A stretch of DNA of 64,000 nucleotides from Anaeramoeba flamelloides (Eukaryota; Metamonada; Anaeramoebidae). Under the pieces are notes generated by a model. That model searched no databases. It was not told the origin of the DNA and was given only the letters and a program-made list of their open reading frames with translations. This document shows positions 59,871 through 64,000 of this stretch, piece after piece; positions within the stretch are counted from its first letter, which is position 1, and every line of letters begins with the position of its first letter. The translations under genes were made by a program, and so were the position numbers. The stretch lies in the NCBI GenBank assembly GCA_027625915.1, contig JANTQA010000033.1, positions 620,001 to 684,000 of the forward strand, in the 5' to 3' direction.

Positions 59871-59878
59871 GTTATTAA
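59871..59878 (+). repeat. hAT target-site duplication, right
   Basis: GTTATTAA identical to 56553-56560. Removing one copy with the element restores AAAAAGTTATTAACTTTTTG as the empty site. Confidence 0.93.
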
Positions 59879-60820
59879 CTTTTTGGGTTGGTTTTCTTTC
59901 TTCTATTTTTATGTTTTTGTTTGATGTACCCAAATAATAAGAATCATAACTGAAACAATTTTCAACATATAGGTTTATCTACAGTCACACTAAGGGAATA
60001 GGAAACTCAAGAAAATCCTCTGATAAATTTAATTGCTAATTCAAAAAAATTTTACCAAACCTTGAAATTGAAAAACCTAGCAATAAAAAATCGGATTACT
60101 ACCATACCAAACTTACCTTTAAATCTATTTTCTAAATGAATTATTGTTTTGAAAAAGTTGATCCATATTTTATTTTTCCAAAAATTCAAAATTCAACTTT
60201 TTACTGAATTATTTCAAATTTAAATTATGCAATGAAAGAAGAAAGAAATTTTATTGTATATTAAGTAACAAATGTCAAAAAATACACTTACAAAATAAAA
60301 CCACCCAGTTTCTAAAATAACCCAGTTTAAAAAATCTAATTATTTTTCAAAAAAATAACTATAATTATTTTAAACAAGAAAAAACTACTTCGAAAATTAA
60401 CAAAATATTCTATATTTTTGGAATCAAACTTTTTATCGCCTGTTTCAAGAATTTTATTTAACAGCAAACAAGAGAAAGTAGTGAGTATCTCTTCTCTTGC
60501 CAAATTAATCTTTTACTTCAATGAGAAATTTTGTTTTTCTTTTTTTTTATTTGGTTTTCTTAATTTTTTTGTGGCACTGATCCAACTCAGCCTAAAGAAG
60601 ATTGAAAAAAATTCTATTTAATACGTCCTGTTGTTATTTTTGTTGTGTTTTGATCTACGAAAGCAACCAGAAATAGAGTCTAAAGTCCTGTAAGACAATT
60701 ACTTGAAAAATTTTCAGAAACCAAAAAAAAAAGATAATCAAAATGTAATTTTTTAACAATTCATTAAAAAAGACACAAGAACAAACTGAAAAAAAACCTC
60801 GTTTACTCTTGGTCAAAAAA

Positions 60821-61238
60821 GTTCGTCACGATTTTTAATTGGGTAACATAAATAGAATCACATAAACCTGAATCTGAACATTAAAATCGATTAAAAGAAG
60901 AAACAAATTAACTTCAAAGAATAACCCATTATATTATTTTCAATCAACCCAACACAAACAATTTAAGTCTACTATTATTATTGAAATATTCGAGTATGAG
61001 TGTTTTTGGAGATCTCAAAAATAGTCAATTTTTTCAACATATTTTTAATGATAGATCAATCAAAGAAAAACTCCCAGACCAAAAGATAGTATTGAATAAA
61101 CTGTTATTGGGCTGAGTCCTCAATTTTGTTTTTAATCATTTATTTTATCTTTTATTAATAGATCTTATTTTAAAATTCCAAGCCTCTGTGATCCCTTAAG
61201 GTTCCCAATTAAAAATCGTGTTGAACTTTTTTTCCCAA
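60821..61238. mobile_element. MITE with GTTCAACA ends, copy 2
   Basis: 418 bp. The right end inverted reads TTGGGAAAAAAAGTTCAACA and the left end GGTCAAAAAAGTTCGTCACG. The interior is collinear with 43538-43934. The two copies are diverged by point changes and small indels. Confidence 0.7.
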
Positions 61239-61897
61239 ACAGTTAAATCAATTAAAAGAAGAAACAAATAAGAAATAAGAAGAATAATACACATCAAAGA
61301 ACAATTGGTGTTATTTTTCTCAAGAAAAAATATTAGAAAAAATATAAAAAATGATGCTATCTTTTTCAGATCTACATCACTTGATATATTTGATACCCGT
61401 ATGAAAGAAAACTAAAAAATCCATAGATTTTCTTAAAAATTGAAAAACTCAAATTCTTAGGGCTCTATTGAGAAAAACAACAAGGTTCATTTTGATCTTT
61501 AATTTAAGATCCAAATAAAATTCCAATAGAAATAAATATGATTTCTCAACAATCATTTTTACTGTTTCAATAACCTTAGAATAGCACATTTTTACCAAGT
61601 GACTATCGATCTTAGAATAAAAAAAAAATTTGCAAATGAATTAGGTTTCAATAAAAAATTGAAAAAAAAAAAAGCAAAAAATAATTTCCATTTTGAAAAT
61701 TTCCAAAATAAAATTTTTCTTTTATATATCGGTTCAAACCCTTTAGGCACATGTAATTCACTCCTTACAACTGTCTCTTTGATTGGAAAATGTTTTATTT
61801 TCTTGAATAGGTAACAACTAATTTTTTAAAAATGTGTCCTAATCTAAAACTGAAATATAGAACAAAAAATTTTTTTGATAAATATTCTGTTTCATAG

Positions 61898-62500
61898 GTT
61901 TTCCAGAATTCAATAGAAGTTAGTAAAATCTACACTATTGCTCTATTCGATTAAATACATAAAATACAACCCGACGGAAATGTCCGTCAAGTGTTGTAGA
62001 GTGTTGTTGAGTGTTGTCGGGTGCCGTCAAGTGCCCAGGTTATCCAAAATTCAAAAGAATAGATTAAAATCAAAGATTTAACTCAATTTTTTTAAATTCT
62101 GGAAAACCGCCGTTAGGTTTTTATTTCTGAAATTAAAAAAAAATGCTAGGTACTCTACAGGCACTTTTCCGTAATTCAAAAGAATAGAGAAAAATAGAAG
62201 ATTTGACTTTATTCTTTTAAATGTCAAAAAGTCTAACGAAAAGTGTCTTCAATGCCGAAAAAGATAACGGCAGTTTTCGAAAAAAACAAATTAATTCAGT
62301 CAAATCTTTGATTTTGTTCACTTTTTTTTTTAAAAAAAAAACTTAACAACATTTCCAATTAGTAGAATTTAATAGCTCATTATAATTATAATTATAAATT
62401 TCTTTTTTTTATGAAGCTTTAGTTTTCTGTATTCCAATCAATTTTATTATTGATTCTTTGATTGGATTTTCTTAATTTTTCTAAATTATGCAAGAGATAA
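61898..62500. repeat. Modular palindromic repeat family P, copy 4
   Basis: Contains GGTTTTCCAGAATTCAATAG, a GTGTTGTAGAGTGTTGTTGA-like short tandem (61992-62018), GTGCCGTCAAGTGCCCAGG, AATTCAAAAGAATAGA against TTTTAAATTCTGGAAAA, and GGCACTTTTCCGTAATTCAA. The tail around TAGCTCATTATAATTATAA matches 8670-8690. It shares tip and tail with copy 1 but differs in the middle. Confidence 0.58.
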
Positions 62501-62927
62501 ATTTTTTAAATTTTTTTTGAATTTTAATTTCTTTTTATTAACTTAAAATTATCATATTTTCTATTTTAATTCTGTTTTATAAATAATAATTGGTGTATTT
62601 CAGTTTATTTAGTATATTTCAATAATACATGAATTAATCCAAGAATTCAAATACTTTTAAGTTGTTATTTTATAATTATATTTTTCTAATTCATATTTTA
62701 ATTGGCTTAATATAAAAGATTTAAATAATTTAATTTTCAAATTATTTGTGAATAAATTATTATTAAATAATTGTTTATAATTATTATAGGTTTAAACAAG
62801 ATCCATTTCTTTGGAAATAAATGTGTAAAAAAAAGAAAAAGGAAAATGAAGAGATAATTTTTGACCATTTATTCTTCAAATACCAGTAATAATTTATTTT
62901 TAAAATATTTGAATTCTCTCAAAAGTG

Positions 62928-63310
62928 TAAAAATTATTTCTGAATTTTCCATGTTCTTTTACATAAAATTGTGAAATTTTCACTAACCATGATACTTTAC
63001 TGTTATGGCACCAAGGTTCAGGAAACTTGGACATATATTTGATGTATTTAGTAACATTCTATTGTATTTAAAAAAGAAATGAAGTGATTTAGAGTAGAAA
63101 CGTCAAGAGAAAATCGAAAATATTTTTTTCGAATTCAAACAAGCCCAAGCATCTCCAATTGTCTATTAAATAGAATTTTTTGTCATTTTAAACATCAAAT
63201 ATATGTCCAAGTTTCCTGAACCTTGGTGACGTACCAATAAAGTATCATAGTTAATGAAAAAATCACAATTTTATCAAAAAGAACATGAAAAATTCAGAAA
63301 TAATTTTTAA
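62928..63310. repeat. Fold-back element with 117-bp arms
   Basis: Left arm 62928-63044 and right arm 63193-63310 are inverted copies: TAAAAATTATTTCTGAATTT at the outer edge, TATGATACTTTA in the middle, and CACCAAGGTTCAGGAAACTT then GGACATATATTTGATG at the inner edge. The spacer is 148 bp and non-coding. The inner part is better conserved than the outer. Confidence 0.7.
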
Positions 63311-64000
63311 ACATGTGTTTTTGTTCATTATAGGAAAAAACAATTTTCTCATATTAGATTTATGAAAATTAAATGTAATTGTTTTTTTTTATTTCAACAT
63401 TTTTTTCCAAAGATCCAAGTTTTTTAATCTCTGTTTTTCAATCTAATTTTCTGAATCCCCCCCCCACACACAAAAAAAAAAAATTATATAAAGTTTGGTT
63501 ATGACAATAAAAAAGTATTTTTAGATTGAAAATTGCATTTTGTCAAGTCTAAAAACATAAAATTTTATCCCTATAAAAACTCTGACTAAAATATCAATTT
63601 TAACTCCTTTTCAAACATTAAAAGGATCAAGTTTCCAATAATTCCAAACTTTAATATTTTGAATCTATCTTTATATACGAATTTAAAATTTTAGTTAAAC
63701 ATCAATGTGGCCAAATTGACTCGTGAGAAATAAAAACCAAAAAGTTATCAAAATTTAAGGCGAATGTTTGCTTCTTCAAAAAAATTTAAAAAAATAATTT
63801 CTTTTTAATTATTATACCCAAGATCTTCAGAAAATTTTGATATCTTTTGTTTCAAAGTTTCGTTTACCAATTCAAGTCAGCCTGTTACAGGAAAAACACA
63901 AAAAAAAAAACAAAAATTGAATAAATTAGAAAAATTGTTTTATTTGGAATATTCGTTAAAACACATGGAGTGTGTTATATCTCTTTATTTAAACCAGGAA

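Larger units (their letters stand above)
59879..64000. other. Rab intron or 3' flank with repeats, no gene seen
   Basis: If the Rab5-like gene continues, its remaining exons should lie here or beyond the edge. A TATAG acceptor at 59974 does not lead into Rab-like sequence. The region holds the GTTCAAC element copy 2 (60821), family P copy 4 (61898) and a fold-back element (62928). Short frames at 60418 and 61599 have no recognisable content. Confidence 0.5.

Noticed and set aside
59974-60050. Possible third exon of the Rab5-like gene after a TATAG acceptor
   Set aside because: The phase fits, but the translation has no Rab features and stops after about 20 codons.
61720-61760. tRNA-like GGTTCAAACCC
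   Set aside because: Resembles a T-loop box, but no acceptor stem or anticodon arm can be drawn around it.
62928-63310. Shared ACTTGGACA between this fold-back element and the hAT TIR
   Set aside because: Nine bases at a non-terminal position in the fold-back arms; no 8-bp duplication or matching ends, so probably coincidence.

Overview
This is a very AT-rich, intron-bearing nuclear window from a single-celled eukaryote. The genes use the standard code, and every stop I could verify is TAA. Spliceosomal introns are short (about 110-280 nt) with GT..AG ends, and several donors read GTTTGT. My best guess is an anaerobic metamonad amoeba of the Anaeramoeba type. That rests on base composition, Asn/Lys/Glu-rich low-complexity inserts, and an RCC1-repeat/BTB protein of a kind I recall as expanded there. 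It is inference, not proof.

Confident genes, left to right. A large USP9X/USP24/USP34-like deubiquitinase runs off the left edge on the minus strand (1-4212, two exons seen). A two-exon protein of unknown function lies at 9073-9947 (minus, incomplete). The ER chaperone GRP94/endoplasmin is complete in three exons, from signal peptide to KDEL (13969-16860). An RCC1-repeat/BTB protein with a C-terminal membrane anchor is at 25712-27694 (minus). An Aurora-family kinase is at 31656-32513 (minus). A probable small membrane protein with a putative 23-nt intron is at 34927-35218. The rRNA-processing factor RCL1 (36634-37991, minus, two exons) and ribosomal protein S29/uS14 (39428-39873, three exons) follow. 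A coiled-coil protein is split by a 3.3-kb repeat-filled intron (45811-50483). Last are the first two exons of a Rab5-like GTPase (56062-56435), whose next intron holds a 3.3-kb hAT transposon.

More than half of the window is intergenic and crowded with small inverted-repeat elements, many in two or more diverged copies. They include Tc1-like MITEs with a doubled GGACA motif (6187, 30884), a near-perfect 250-bp inverted repeat (38387-39208), a roughly 580-600-bp family in three copies (4766, 18446, 42154), an element pair with GTTCAAC ends (43538, 60821), an 0.8-kb diverged pair (12455, 19615), and a modular palindromic family in four places (8325, 28655, 47625, 61898). The hAT element has a perfect 12-bp terminal inverted repeat and an 8-bp target duplication. 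Its transposase is frameshifted, and it carries an unrelated Lys/Arg-rich open frame.

The genes are mostly housekeeping (ER folding, ribosome assembly and structure, mitosis, ubiquitin, endosomal traffic). They show no common pathway and no operon logic. I recognised no tRNA, rRNA or CRISPR. All boundaries of repeats were judged by eye.
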